Source of the DNA: Flavobacterium humi
GTDB lineage: Bacteria > Bacteroidota > Bacteroidia > Flavobacteriales > Flavobacteriaceae
Assembly: GCF_004745595.1 (NCBI RefSeq)
Contig: NZ_SRLH01000006.1
Span: 1 to 64,000 of the forward strand
Length of the DNA stretch: 64,000 bases
Reading direction: 5' to 3'
Shown: positions 8,480 through 17,562 of the stretch, one piece after another
How positions within the stretch are numbered: position 1 is the first letter of the stretch
Layout: every line of letters begins with the position of its first letter
Notes under the pieces: model-generated
Told to the model about the DNA's origin: nothing
Databases searched by the model: none
What the model saw: the letters and a program-made list of their open reading frames with translations, nothing else
Made by a program: the position numbers and the translations under genes

Positions 8480-9364
8480 TTAATTCCGTTTGTCTTCTCC
8501 CCAAAGCAGTTTGTTGCGTAGTGTTTTTAAGAAGGTTTCTTCAGGGATTTCGACCATGTTGATTTTGTAGGGTGTTTTTTTGATGGTCAGTATGGCTTCA
8601 TTTTTTATGGAAGCTGTCCTGGAATCTAACGAAACAAGGTAATTTTCTTCCCGTCCGGTTACTTTAAGCTTTATCGTGGTGTTGTCAGGGATGACCAATG
8701 GCCTCGCGTTCAGGTTATGCGGAGCGATGGGTGTCAGTACCAAACTATGGACATCAGGCGTCAGAATCGGGCCACCACAACTCATTGAATATCCGGTGGA
8801 GCCTGTCGGTGTGGAAATAATCAGCCCGTCCGCCCAATAAGAATTGAGGTATTCCCCGTTTAGATAGGTTTCAATGGTAATCATCGAAGTGGTATCTTTC
8901 CGGCTGACCGTTATTTCATTCATGGCAAAATTAAGTTCACTCAGGGAATCAACCTTTGGGGAACAGCTAACGCTTAACAAAGTACGTTTGGAGATCGTGT
9001 ATTTTTTTTCGAGGACCAGTTGCATGAATGTTTCAATGTTGTTTTGCTGTACCGTGGCCAGAAAACCCAACCGCCCGGCATTAATCCCTAAAATGGGAAT
9101 TCCGGAATTCCGGACTACCGTTGCCGCTCGCAAAAAAGTCCCGTCTCCGCCAACGCTGATCAGCATGTCAAAGCTTTTGTCCAGGTCCTTGTGGCTGCTG
9201 AATTTAGGGTAGGTGTCCTGTATCAACCCATTTTCAACCAAAATAGCGGAAAATTTTTCTTCCATTACCGTTTCAATGCCGTGTTCTTTCAAGAAAGAAA
9301 ACAGGCGTTCGATGATTGGCGAAGTTGTATTTTGATAGAATTGTCCAAAAACAGCTACTTTCAT
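8480..9364 (-). CDS. nadK: NAD kinase
   Basis: A 294-residue enzyme that phosphorylates NAD to NADP. It carries the nucleotide-binding GGDGT motif (residues 72-76, in LISVGGDGTFLRA), the NAGRLGFL segment, and the TPTGSTGYSMSCGGPIL signature that binds NAD. It starts 3 bases after the stop of the CBS-domain gene, so the two are co-transcribed, while porG downstream has its own promoter. Length and motif order are normal for bacterial NadK. Confidence 0.96.
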   Translation of the reverse strand: MKVAVFGQFYQNTTSPIIERLFSFLKEHGIETVMEEKFSAILVENGLIQDTYPKFSSHKDLDKSFDMLISVGGDGTFLRAATVVRNSGIPILGINAGRLGFLATVQQNNIETFMQLVLEKKYTISKRTLLSVSCSPKVDSLSELNFAMNEITVSRKDTTSMITIETYLNGEYLNSYWADGLIISTPTGSTGYSMSCGGPILTPDVHSLVLTPIAPHNLNARPLVIPDNTTIKLKVTGREENYLVSLDSRTASIKNEAILTIKKTPYKINMVEIPEETFLKTLRNKLLWGEDKRN

Positions 9365-9367
9365 ACG

Positions 9368-10027
9368 CTATATGTTAAGGTATTTGTCCAGGTAATCGGA
9401 ACGCTCCTGGAGTATTTTCAAATAACTGTCTTCCTGGTGCTCGGAGATAATTTCGTATTCGTACCTGCGGAAAGTCTGGATGATTTCATTCATTCCGCCC
9501 ACGGCAATTTTTATGGTAATCTGCACGGTTTCATTGGTGATGTCGGAAATAAAAAGGCCTAATAGCCGCCCGTCGTTGCCTTCAATAATCTGCGAAATCT
9601 GGCTGAAGGAGTATTCATTCGTGTTTTTTTCGATAATAAGGATGTTTCCGGGCTCTTTCAAAAAAGGGGTTTCATTGAAAAAACGGATGATGTCGTCAAT
9701 TTCGTAATAACCCAAATAACTATTGTTTTCGTCCAGGACCGGCAAAATATTCGATTGGTTGTGTGCGAATACTTCTAAAACATCAAGCCAGATGGCGTTG
9801 TTTTTTGTGAAAAAGCCTTCCAGGGTATATTTGTAATCGCTGATTTTTTTATCAAAATCAAAGGTTTCCACATCTTCACTTGATAAATTTCCAACAAATA
9901 CACCTTCTTCCAGGACCGGGAAATGTGAAAACGGCACTTCTACGAAAAAATCCTGCACGGCGGCAACACTTTCCTGGACATCAAGCGGTTTGTAATCCTG
10001 ATTGATATAATCTGATAAAATATTCAT
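9368..10027 (-). CDS. CBS domain-containing protein
   Basis: A 219-residue protein with an N-terminal pair of CBS motifs (about residues 1-125; FPVLEEGVFVGNLS and ILPVLDENNSYLGYYEIDDI are the typical CBS strands) and a C-terminal ACT-like alpha/beta part with ITNETVQITIKI. CBS pairs usually sense adenosine nucleotides. Given tight linkage to nadK (3-base gap), a nucleotide-sensing role is plausible but unproven. I use the ATG at 10027 rather than the TTG at 10033 that opens the longest frame. The same pair is commonly found next to pdxJ in Flavobacteriaceae. Confidence 0.85.
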   Translation of the reverse strand: MNILSDYINQDYKPLDVQESVAAVQDFFVEVPFSHFPVLEEGVFVGNLSSEDVETFDFDKKISDYKYTLEGFFTKNNAIWLDVLEVFAHNQSNILPVLDENNSYLGYYEIDDIIRFFNETPFLKEPGNILIIEKNTNEYSFSQISQIIEGNDGRLLGLFISDITNETVQITIKIAVGGMNEIIQTFRRYEYEIISEHQEDSYLKILQERSDYLDKYLNI

Positions 10028-10091
10028 AAGCAAAAGGAGTAATTCACTGCAAAATAATTAAAAAATAAGATATTACCCTTATTTAAGTTCG

Positions 10092-10099
10092 TATTTTTG
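10092..10099 (+). promoter_or_regulatory. Candidate -7 element of the pdxJ promoter
   Basis: TATTTTTG matches TAnnTTTG and lies 29 bases before the pdxJ ATG. I see no clear TTG at the -33 position, so this is a moderate call. Confidence 0.5.
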
Positions 10100-10128
10100 T
10101 GTTTTAGAAATACAAATTTAAGGTTATA

Positions 10129-10854
10129 ATGACTCAAAACCATTGCAAGTTAAGTGTAAATATCAACAAGATTGCCACTTTGCGGAATTCCCGTGGCGGA
10201 AATGTCCCTGATTTATTGAAAGTTGCCGCAGATGTCCAGAAATTCGGGGCGCAGGGAATTACCATCCATCCGCGGCCAGATGAAAGGCATATCCGGTATC
10301 AGGATGCAAGGGATTTAAAATCGATCGTTTACACAGAATATAATATTGAAGGCAATCCGGAGAAGGATTTTGTAGACTTGGTGCTTGACGTAAAACCTAC
10401 GCAAGTGACCCTGGTCCCGGATGCTGTAGATGCGCTGACGTCTAATGCGGGTTGGGATACTGTTGCGCACCAGGATTTTTTAAAAGAAGTGATCCAGGAA
10501 TTCCATCGCAACGGTATCAGGACATCTATTTTTGTTGATCCGGTACTGGCTATGATCGAAGGAGCGAAAGCTACCGGCACCGACAGGATCGAATTGTATA
10601 CCGAAGCGTTTGCCCACGAATATGGCTTGGGGAACAGGAACGGGATCTTGCCTTATACGGCTTCGGCGGTTTTGGCTAACGAACTTGGCTTGGGGATTAA
10701 TGCCGGCCATGATTTGAGTTTGGATAATATCCAGTTTTTCAACCAGAATATCCCAAACCTGAAAGAAGTGTCCATCGGGCATGCGCTAATTTCCGAATCA
10801 TTGTACCTCGGATTGGAAAACGTGGTCAACATGTATCTGCAAAAATTAAAATAA
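10129..10854 (+). CDS. pdxJ: pyridoxine 5'-phosphate synthase
   Basis: A 241-residue TIM-barrel enzyme that condenses 1-deoxyxylulose 5-phosphate with 3-amino-2-oxopropyl phosphate to form pyridoxine 5'-phosphate, the last ring-forming step of DXP-dependent vitamin B6 synthesis. Family motifs are clear: SVNINKIATLRNSRGG at the N-terminus, GITIHPRPDERHI, VTLVPD, FVDP, and the closing GINAGHDLSLDN and VSIGHALISES phosphate-binding segments. The next gene begins one base after its stop, so they form an operon. Complete, normal length. Confidence 0.96.
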   Translation: MTQNHCKLSVNINKIATLRNSRGGNVPDLLKVAADVQKFGAQGITIHPRPDERHIRYQDARDLKSIVYTEYNIEGNPEKDFVDLVLDVKPTQVTLVPDAVDALTSNAGWDTVAHQDFLKEVIQEFHRNGIRTSIFVDPVLAMIEGAKATGTDRIELYTEAFAHEYGLGNRNGILPYTASAVLANELGLGINAGHDLSLDNIQFFNQNIPNLKEVSIGHALISESLYLGLENVVNMYLQKLK

Positions 10855-10855
10855 T

Positions 10856-11617
10856 ATGCTTTTTTCAAAAATAGAAGGGCAAGGCCAGCCGCTTTTGATT
10901 ATTCACGGTTTTCTGGGGATGTCGGACAATTGGAAAACCTTGTCCATGCAATATGCCGCCCAGGGTTTTCAGGTACATGCAGTGGACTTGAGGAACCACG
11001 GGAAAAGTTTCCATTCGGACGAATTCAGTTACGGTATAATGGTTCAGGATGTTGTTGAATATTGCCAATTTCATCAATTGACGTCTGTTGATGTTATTGG
11101 GCATTCCATGGGAGGGAAAGTTGCGATGCTGCTGGCGACCACTTATCCGGAATTGGTCCGTAAACTGATTGTGGCCGATATAGGCCCCAAATATTATGCG
11201 CCGCACCATGATACGATCCTTGCATCACTCAACGCGGTTGATTTTTCTAAAAAGCCATCCCGAAGTGAAGCGGAAGAAATTGTTTCGGAGTATATCCATG
11301 ATTTAGGGACTAGGCAGTTTTTGCTGAAGAATTTATACTGGGCAGCACCGGGGCAATTAGATTTTCGGTTCAATCTGAAAGTATTTAATGAAAAGAAAGA
11401 GGTGATAGGAGAGGCTTTGCCTTTTGAAAATCATTTTGATGCGCCTGTTTTGTTTTTGAGGGGCGATCGCTCGGATTATATTTTGGATTCCGATTTTGAA
11501 ACGATCCTCCATCATTTCCCGAATGCGGAAATCGAGACGGTTTCAGGTGCCGGGCATTGGCTCCATGCCGAAAACCCCAAAGAATTTTTCGAAAAGACAA
11601 TCTCTTTCCTAAAATAG
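10856..11617 (+). CDS. alpha/beta hydrolase (YbfF-like esterase)
   Basis: A 253-residue alpha/beta hydrolase. Visible are the oxyanion-hole HGFLGM, the DLRNHGKS segment, the nucleophile elbow GHSMGGK (Ser84), a candidate acid in LFLRGDRSDYI, and the catalytic histidine His234 in GAGHWLHAENP. This motif set is close to the YbfF esterase group, which hydrolyses short acyl esters or thioesters; the physiological substrate is unknown. It starts one base after the pdxJ stop, so it is co-transcribed with pdxJ. A bidirectional terminator follows. Confidence 0.88.
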   Translation: MLFSKIEGQGQPLLIIHGFLGMSDNWKTLSMQYAAQGFQVHAVDLRNHGKSFHSDEFSYGIMVQDVVEYCQFHQLTSVDVIGHSMGGKVAMLLATTYPELVRKLIVADIGPKYYAPHHDTILASLNAVDFSKKPSRSEAEEIVSEYIHDLGTRQFLLKNLYWAAPGQLDFRFNLKVFNEKKEVIGEALPFENHFDAPVLFLRGDRSDYILDSDFETILHHFPNAEIETVSGAGHWLHAENPKEFFEKTISFLK

Positions 11618-11648
11618 ATTTTGGATAAGGATTAAGATATAGCAAAAT

Positions 11649-11685
11649 AAAAAAGCCCTTTTCATAGTGAAAAGGGCTTTTTTTG
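11649..11685. terminator. Bidirectional terminator between convergent genes
   Basis: AAAAAGCCCTTTT and AAAAGGGCTTTTTTT form a long stem with a short loop, A-run on one side and T-run on the other. It serves the hydrolase (plus) and the T9SS-secreted protein (minus). Confidence 0.9.
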
Positions 11686-11703
11686 TTATGATGGCTAAAT
11701 AAA

Positions 11704-13056
11704 TTAGTCTCTTACAATTCTTATTGTTTGAACACCTCCGTTATTAGCAGTGGCTTTTAAGAAATATACTCCTGTGTTAAGAGAAGATAAATCTACTTCT
11801 ACTTCATTGTTTAAAGCAGAAAACGCTTTTGTGAAAACTTGTTTCCCTAATACATCATAAACAGCTACGTTGCTTACAGTGTTTAAAGAAGAAGATAGTT
11901 TTACAAGACCGCTTGTTGGGTTTGGATATACGTTAAATTCAGAAGTAGTATTGAAATCAGCAACTCCTAAAGAAGTACCAGTGTATTTGTAAATCCCGCC
12001 AACAAAAGAACTTGTAGTAAATCCTCCTGCCCATCCGGTAGTCCCGTTTAGGAAAGAAACGCTGGTTCTTTGAGTTCCGGTATCAATTTGTGTCCAGGTT
12101 GTCCCATTGTCATAGCTCACTCCTGAATATTGTATTGTAGCCGGTCCTGTTCCTGTAGATCCTGTTCCTACCAATGTGTTTGTTCCAGGGATGTATGATA
12201 CAGATCTGTAAGCTGCAGTGTAAGTAGCTCCAGCATCCCATGTAGTACCTCCGTTTGTGGTTTTCCACAATTTGTAAGTAGCGCCAGAATCAAGGGTTCC
12301 GATAATGATTCCGTTGTTATTGTTGCTGAAATAAGGCTTTCCATTGATAGCGGCACTTCCAAAATCGTTTAATCCAACCGGGCCGTTAAGTTTTGTCCAG
12401 GTAACACCCATGTCTGTTGTGCGGTATAATTTTCCTTTGTTTGTGGTAAACCATAATGTGTTTCCGGCAGCAACAACACCTCCATTGTATCCGTATTCGC
12501 CTGCAGCAGGATTTGGGATTGAGGCAGCGGCAGGGGCAGACCATGTAGCTCCTCCGTCTGTTGTTCTGTATACTTCAAATTCGGTTCCTGCAGGGTCACC
12601 CATTGTGATTCCGTTATTGGCATTGAAGAAATGAACCATATTGAACCATGAAGAACCGGCTGTAGTATAAGCTGTAGCATTTTGCTGTGTCCAGGTTACA
12701 CCGCCATCCGTTGTTTTCCATACTCCTCCAAGGCCGTCTGCCTCGTCAAACGCTCCTGCCCATGCAGTTGTGGCGCTTACCGCAGAAATGTTCGTAATTC
12801 TCAATATAGGGTTTCCAACATCGATGGCTCCCGGTGTCCAGCTAGTACCACCATTAGTTGTCCGTGTAAACAATTGGTAGTTATCGCCGGCGGCTGAACC
12901 ATCATAAGCTTTGGCCCATACTGTATTTGCGTCAATGATATCAATCTCATCCACTCCGGTACTGGCTGATGTAAAGCCAGTGGCCTGCTGTGTCCATTGT
13001 GAGTATATAGCTCCGTTAGCAGCCAGGAAAATTGATAAGAGTAAAAGTTTTTTCAT
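11704..13056 (-). CDS. T9SS type A sorting-domain protein with YCF48/BNR-like propeller repeats
   Basis: A 450-residue secreted protein. A signal peptide (residues 1-19, ending YSQ) is followed by repeated blades containing GGxTW motifs (for example TTNGGTSWT, TTDGGVTWT, TTDGGATWS, TTDMGVTWT, TTNGGTTWD) typical of YCF48/BNR-like beta-propellers, about residues 20-365. The C-terminal 75 residues are a type A T9SS sorting domain: FNVYPNPTSG, VAVYDVLGKQV and LNTGVYFLKA. It should be exported by T9SS to the surface or medium. The ligand or substrate of the propeller is not evident. Single gene, convergent with the pdxJ operon. Confidence 0.92.
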   Translation of the reverse strand: MKKLLLLSIFLAANGAIYSQWTQQATGFTSASTGVDEIDIIDANTVWAKAYDGSAAGDNYQLFTRTTNGGTSWTPGAIDVGNPILRITNISAVSATTAWAGAFDEADGLGGVWKTTDGGVTWTQQNATAYTTAGSSWFNMVHFFNANNGITMGDPAGTEFEVYRTTDGGATWSAPAAASIPNPAAGEYGYNGGVVAAGNTLWFTTNKGKLYRTTDMGVTWTKLNGPVGLNDFGSAAINGKPYFSNNNNGIIIGTLDSGATYKLWKTTNGGTTWDAGATYTAAYRSVSYIPGTNTLVGTGSTGTGPATIQYSGVSYDNGTTWTQIDTGTQRTSVSFLNGTTGWAGGFTTSSFVGGIYKYTGTSLGVADFNTTSEFNVYPNPTSGLVKLSSSLNTVSNVAVYDVLGKQVFTKAFSALNNEVEVDLSSLNTGVYFLKATANNGGVQTIRIVRD

Positions 13057-13175
13057 AATTAGTTTTTTAAGGTTATTTCTACGAAAATAGAAAATATTTT
13101 AATTACTTTGCGTATTAACTGCCTACATTGATGAAAAATTAACTATTTTTTAAGTGTTTGGCTCAATTTGATTTT

Positions 13176-13532
13176 ATGAAATTACTTCAAAGATTATTAA
13201 TTACGATTGTTATTGTACTGGCATTGACCTATTTTATGGGTGGTGTGACCATGACCGCGGAGACTACATTGGGGGCCTTGAAAATTGCCCTGATCGTGTC
13301 TGTTGTGCTAGGATTGCTCAATACCTTCTTAAAGCCCATCCTGGTCTTTTTTACTTTTCCAGTGACTGTCTTCACCCTGGGTTTGTTCCTTTTGGTCATC
13401 AATGCGGCTATGGTGCTTTTGTGTGCCGAATTAGTAGACGGTTTTAATGTGGCTTCCTTTTGGACGGCATTACTGTTCAGCATCTTGCTTTCCATTTCAC
13501 AATCAATATTATATCGATTAATCAAAGACTAA
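13176..13532 (+). CDS. small membrane protein of the phage-holin-4/YvlD family
   Basis: A 118-residue protein of about four membrane helices (residues 5-24, 33-55, 58-82, 88-112), with the family segment LGLLNTFLKPILVFFTFPVTVFTLG. Despite the database name 'phage holin family', such proteins are ordinary chromosomal membrane proteins in many phyla, and nothing else here is phage-like. I use the ATG at 13176; the longer frame opens at a TTG at 13158. Function unknown. Confidence 0.8.
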   Translation: MKLLQRLLITIVIVLALTYFMGGVTMTAETTLGALKIALIVSVVLGLLNTFLKPILVFFTFPVTVFTLGLFLLVINAAMVLLCAELVDGFNVASFWTALLFSILLSISQSILYRLIKD

Positions 13533-13564
13533 AAATAAAGCATTAGGATTCAGTAAAATAAAAT

Positions 13565-13602
13565 TTGTTGGGTGGCGGAAATTATGTAATTTTGCCACCC
13601 AA
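13565..13602 (+). promoter_or_regulatory. tig promoter lying inside a perfect inverted repeat
   Basis: TTG (13565-13567) and TAATTTTG (13587-13594) fit a -33/-7 pair with a 19-base spacer. The -7 element is enclosed by TTGGGTGGC (13568-13576) and its exact reverse complement GCCACCCAA (13594-13602). Transcription would start near 13601, 28 bases before the tig ATG. The inverted repeat could be an operator; this is inference. Confidence 0.65.
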
Positions 13603-13628
13603 TTTTAGTATGTAAATAAAATATCAAA

Positions 13629-14954
13629 ATGAATATTACAAAAACAAACATTGATGCATTAAATGCAGTAATAAAAGTAGAAGTTGCGAAGAAAGACTAT
13701 TCAGATAATTTAGAAAAAATATTGGTAAACTACCGAAAAACTGCTACCGTTCCTGGATTCAGAAAAGGAGAAGTGCCAATGTCCTTAATCAAGAAACAAT
13801 ACGGTAAAGCCGTTTTGCTGGAAGAAGTGAACAAAACGTTGCAGGCCAATTTGAATAAATTCATTGCCGCTGAGAAACTGGATATTTTAGGGAACCCGCT
13901 GCCTAAACCGGCAGAAGAGTTCAATTGGGATGCCGAAGATTTTATTTTCGAATTCGAAATCGGGCTTGCGCCTCAGTTTGACGTAAACCTTGACGCTAAA
14001 AGCGACCTTACGTTATACAAAATCATCGCAGACGACAAAATGCTTGACGATCAGGTGAAACGCATCCAAAAGCAGTTCGGTAAAATGATCGCTAAAAACG
14101 AAGTAGAAGAAAATGACGATATCAGAGGTGTTTTCACCAATGAGGAAAAAGGGATCAATGCGCCGGCGCAAATTACTTTGGATATTTTCAAAGACAAAGC
14201 GGCCGCTAAAAAATTTATCGGTAAAAAAGTCGGGGATGTTGTTACGGTAGGGACTAAAGGCCTTTTTGACGATGACCACAAATTAATGGATTACCTTCAG
14301 GTAGGCCATGACGATGTACACGGTTTGGATATCAATGTTGATTTCAAGATCGAAGAAGTTACCACAAGCGAGCCTGCGGAATTGAACCAGGAATTGTTTG
14401 ATAAATTATTCGGGGAAGGAAACGTTTCTTCTGTAGAAGAAGTGAAAGCCAAAATCAAGGAAGATGCTGAAAAACAATTTGAGCAGCAGGCAGACCAAAA
14501 ATTCCTAAATGATGCCTCTTCTTTCCTAATCGAGAACAACCAGATCGAATTGCCTTCCGCTTTCCTTAAGAAATGGATCCAGACTGTTGGTGAGAGCCCG
14601 CTTTCTCCAGAACAGGCCGAAGTGGAATACGCAAGATCCGAAAACGGGTTGCGTTACCAACTAATCGAAGGGAAAATCATAGCAGACAACAAACTGCAGA
14701 TTACCTTTGAGGACCTAAAAGCATATGCTTCGGATATCATCAAAAAACAAATGGCACAATTCGGGCAATTGAACCCAACCGCTGAAGAAGTGGAAGGAAT
14801 CGTGGCAAGGGTTTTGTCTAACCAGGATGAAGTAAAAAGATTGTCAGAGCAGGTAATGAGCGAAAAAATGCTGAACCTGTTCAAGGAAAAAATCAAAGCA
14901 AAAACAAAAGAGGTAACATACCAAGATTTTGTTAAAGAAATGTACGGAGAATAA
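13629..14954 (+). CDS. tig: trigger factor
   Basis: A 441-residue ribosome-associated chaperone. The N-terminal ribosome-binding domain has the signature loop GFRKGEVP (residues 43-50). The middle is FKBP-like but diverged (about 150-240), and the C-terminal helical arms close with MLNLFKEKIKAKTKEVTYQDF. It binds nascent chains at the tunnel exit. It lies upstream of clpP and clpX, the common arrangement, but here a terminator (14980-15009) and 170 further bases separate it from clpP. Length fits Bacteroidota trigger factors, whose PPIase motifs are weakly conserved. Confidence 0.95.
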   Translation: MNITKTNIDALNAVIKVEVAKKDYSDNLEKILVNYRKTATVPGFRKGEVPMSLIKKQYGKAVLLEEVNKTLQANLNKFIAAEKLDILGNPLPKPAEEFNWDAEDFIFEFEIGLAPQFDVNLDAKSDLTLYKIIADDKMLDDQVKRIQKQFGKMIAKNEVEENDDIRGVFTNEEKGINAPAQITLDIFKDKAAAKKFIGKKVGDVVTVGTKGLFDDDHKLMDYLQVGHDDVHGLDINVDFKIEEVTTSEPAELNQELFDKLFGEGNVSSVEEVKAKIKEDAEKQFEQQADQKFLNDASSFLIENNQIELPSAFLKKWIQTVGESPLSPEQAEVEYARSENGLRYQLIEGKIIADNKLQITFEDLKAYASDIIKKQMAQFGQLNPTAEEVEGIVARVLSNQDEVKRLSEQVMSEKMLNLFKEKIKAKTKEVTYQDFVKEMYGE

Positions 14955-14979
14955 ATCTTCCAAAAATTCCTTATATTTG

Positions 14980-15009
14980 AGCGTCAAATGATTACTTTGG
15001 CGCTTTTTT
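14980..15009 (+). terminator. Terminator after tig
   Basis: AGCGTCAAA and TTTGGCGCT pair with one internal mismatch and a short loop, followed by TTTTTT. Confidence 0.75.
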
Positions 15010-15017
15010 ATTAGGAG

Positions 15018-15180
15018 TTATTCCCCGTTACCTGTTGCAATCTTTTGTTTTTTTAAAGGAAAAGAACAAAAGGATTTCCGCTGTAAACACCTGTGTTTAC
15101 TGGACATAATCAAATTGCAGTTTTGTGAGGTAATCGGGACTAATTCATAATTTATAATTCAAACTCATAATTTATAAAAG
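15018..15180. repeat. tig-clpP intergenic region: dispersed hairpin repeat copy 2, a palindrome and a direct repeat
   Basis: 15018-15082 matches the repeat at 40078-40165: TTGCAATCTTTTGT..., a hairpin of T-rich and A-rich arms, then AAAAGGATTTCCGCTG. It is followed by the perfect palindrome GTAAACAC-ct-GTGTTTAC (15083-15100) and, just before clpP, by two copies of TCATAATTTATAA (15145-15157 and 15165-15177) spaced exactly 20 bases. I see no good TAnnTTTG promoter for clpP here. Confidence 0.6.
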
Positions 15181-15837
15181 ATGAACTACGGTAAAGAATT
15201 TAAAAAATTTGCAACAAAAAAACACGGTGTGAACAGCATGTATTACGACAAGATCGTAAGCAGTATGACACCTTATATTATAGAAGAACGTCAGTTAAAC
15301 ATATCACAACTCGATGTATTCTCCCGTTTGATGATGGACAGGATCATCTTTCTGGGAACAGGAGTAGACGATCATGTGGCAAACATTATCCAGGCACAAT
15401 TGTTATTCCTGGAAAGTGTTGACGCTTCAAAAGACATCCAGATTTATATCAATTCTCCGGGCGGTAGCGTGTATGCCGGCTTGGGGATTTACGATACAAT
15501 GCAGTATATCAAACCGGACGTAGCGACGATTTGTACCGGAATGGCAGCTTCCATGGGTGCTGTTTTATTATGTGCCGGTGCCGATGGGAAACGTTCCGCA
15601 CTGCCACATTCAAGGGTAATGATCCACCAGCCGTCGGGAGGAGCACAAGGTGTTGCAACCGATATGGAGATCAACCTGAAAGAAATGCTGAAACTGAAAG
15701 ATGAATTATACCAGATCATCGCCAAACATTCAAAACAGCCTTTCGACAAAGTATTCAGGGACAGTGAGCGCGATTATTGGATGATTGCCGACGAAGCCAA
15801 GGAATATGGAATGATTGATGAAGTTTTAAGAAGATAA
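15181..15837 (+). CDS. clpP: ATP-dependent Clp protease proteolytic subunit
   Basis: A 218-residue serine protease that forms the double-heptamer chamber used with ClpX and other Clp ATPases. The triad is present: Ser124 ([11 protein letters not shown]), His149 (VMIHQPSGG) and Asp198 (RDSERDYWM). The [11 protein letters not shown] oxyanion segment is at 90-100. An N-terminal propeptide of about 25 residues is typical. It is followed 61 bases later by clpX, so the two are probably one operon. Confidence 0.97.
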   Translation: MNYGKEFKKFATKKHGVNSMYYDKIVSSMTPYIIEERQLNISQLDVFSRLMMDRIIFLGTGVDDHVANIIQAQLLFLESVDASKDIQIYINSPGGSVYAGLGIYDTMQYIKPDVATICTGMAASMGAVLLCAGADGKRSALPHSRVMIHQPSGGAQGVATDMEINLKEMLKLKDELYQIIAKHSKQPFDKVFRDSERDYWMIADEAKEYGMIDEVLRR

Positions 15838-15898
15838 TTTTACAGATGGGTGTCAGGGGAGAGAGAAATCAGGCCCTGAAATCGGAAAGCGAGAAAAG

Positions 15899-17131
<1,233 letters not shown>

Positions 17132-17148
17132 GTGTAGGCCCGAATATA

Positions 17149-17186
17149 AAAAAGCCCTGTCTGATCTGATCAACAGGGCTTTTTCT
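17149..17186 (+). terminator. Terminator after clpX (first)
   Basis: AAAAAGCCCTGT / ACAGGGCTTTTT, a perfect 12-bp stem with a 12-base loop and T-run. Confidence 0.9.
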
Positions 17187-17223
17187 ATGGGTAACTTTAG
17201 CGCCTTCAATACAAAGGATATAA

Positions 17224-17258
17224 AAAAAATCCTGATAACTGTATCAGGATTTTTTCAT
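17224..17258 (+). terminator. Second hairpin terminator after clpX
   Basis: AAAATCCTGATA and TATCAGGATTTTTT form a stem with a 4-base loop 40 bases beyond the first terminator. It may be for either strand. Confidence 0.75.
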
Positions 17259-17562
17259 CAACATGAATTAATAATATAAGCTTTGTAAAGTATGTGTCGG
17301 ATTTCCACTAAAACCCTCAAGGATTTTTAATGATAACGCAGATTCGGGTTTTATATTGGCCTTTCAGCATCAAATAAAAGGCTTTGAAAATGATTCTGCT
17401 TTATAATCCTAACGCACCTTTTTGAGTTTTGTCTGGCGTAAAAGTATTGTAATCAAATAATTATGGGTTTATTTTGCGGATGAACTACTGAAATACTCGA
17501 TAAAGTGCATGATTTGTTTCTAAAATAGAAAAGGAAACTGAGCAAAGAGCCCGGAATGTCTT
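17259..17562. other. Intergenic stretch without a recognisable feature
   Basis: About 300 A+T-rich bases between the clpX terminators and the end of the GH3-like gene. I see no open frame with coding character, no strong hairpin and no known RNA. A short conserved RNA cannot be excluded by eye. Confidence 0.5.

Noticed and set aside
13176..13532. Phage holin-family hit suggesting a prophage remnant.
   Set aside because: Isolated gene among core genes; this family is common in non-phage contexts and no other phage gene is nearby.
14972..14979. TATATTTG after tig, matching the -7 promoter consensus.
   Set aside because: It directly abuts the tig terminator hairpin and would start transcription inside it; not a credible clpP promoter.
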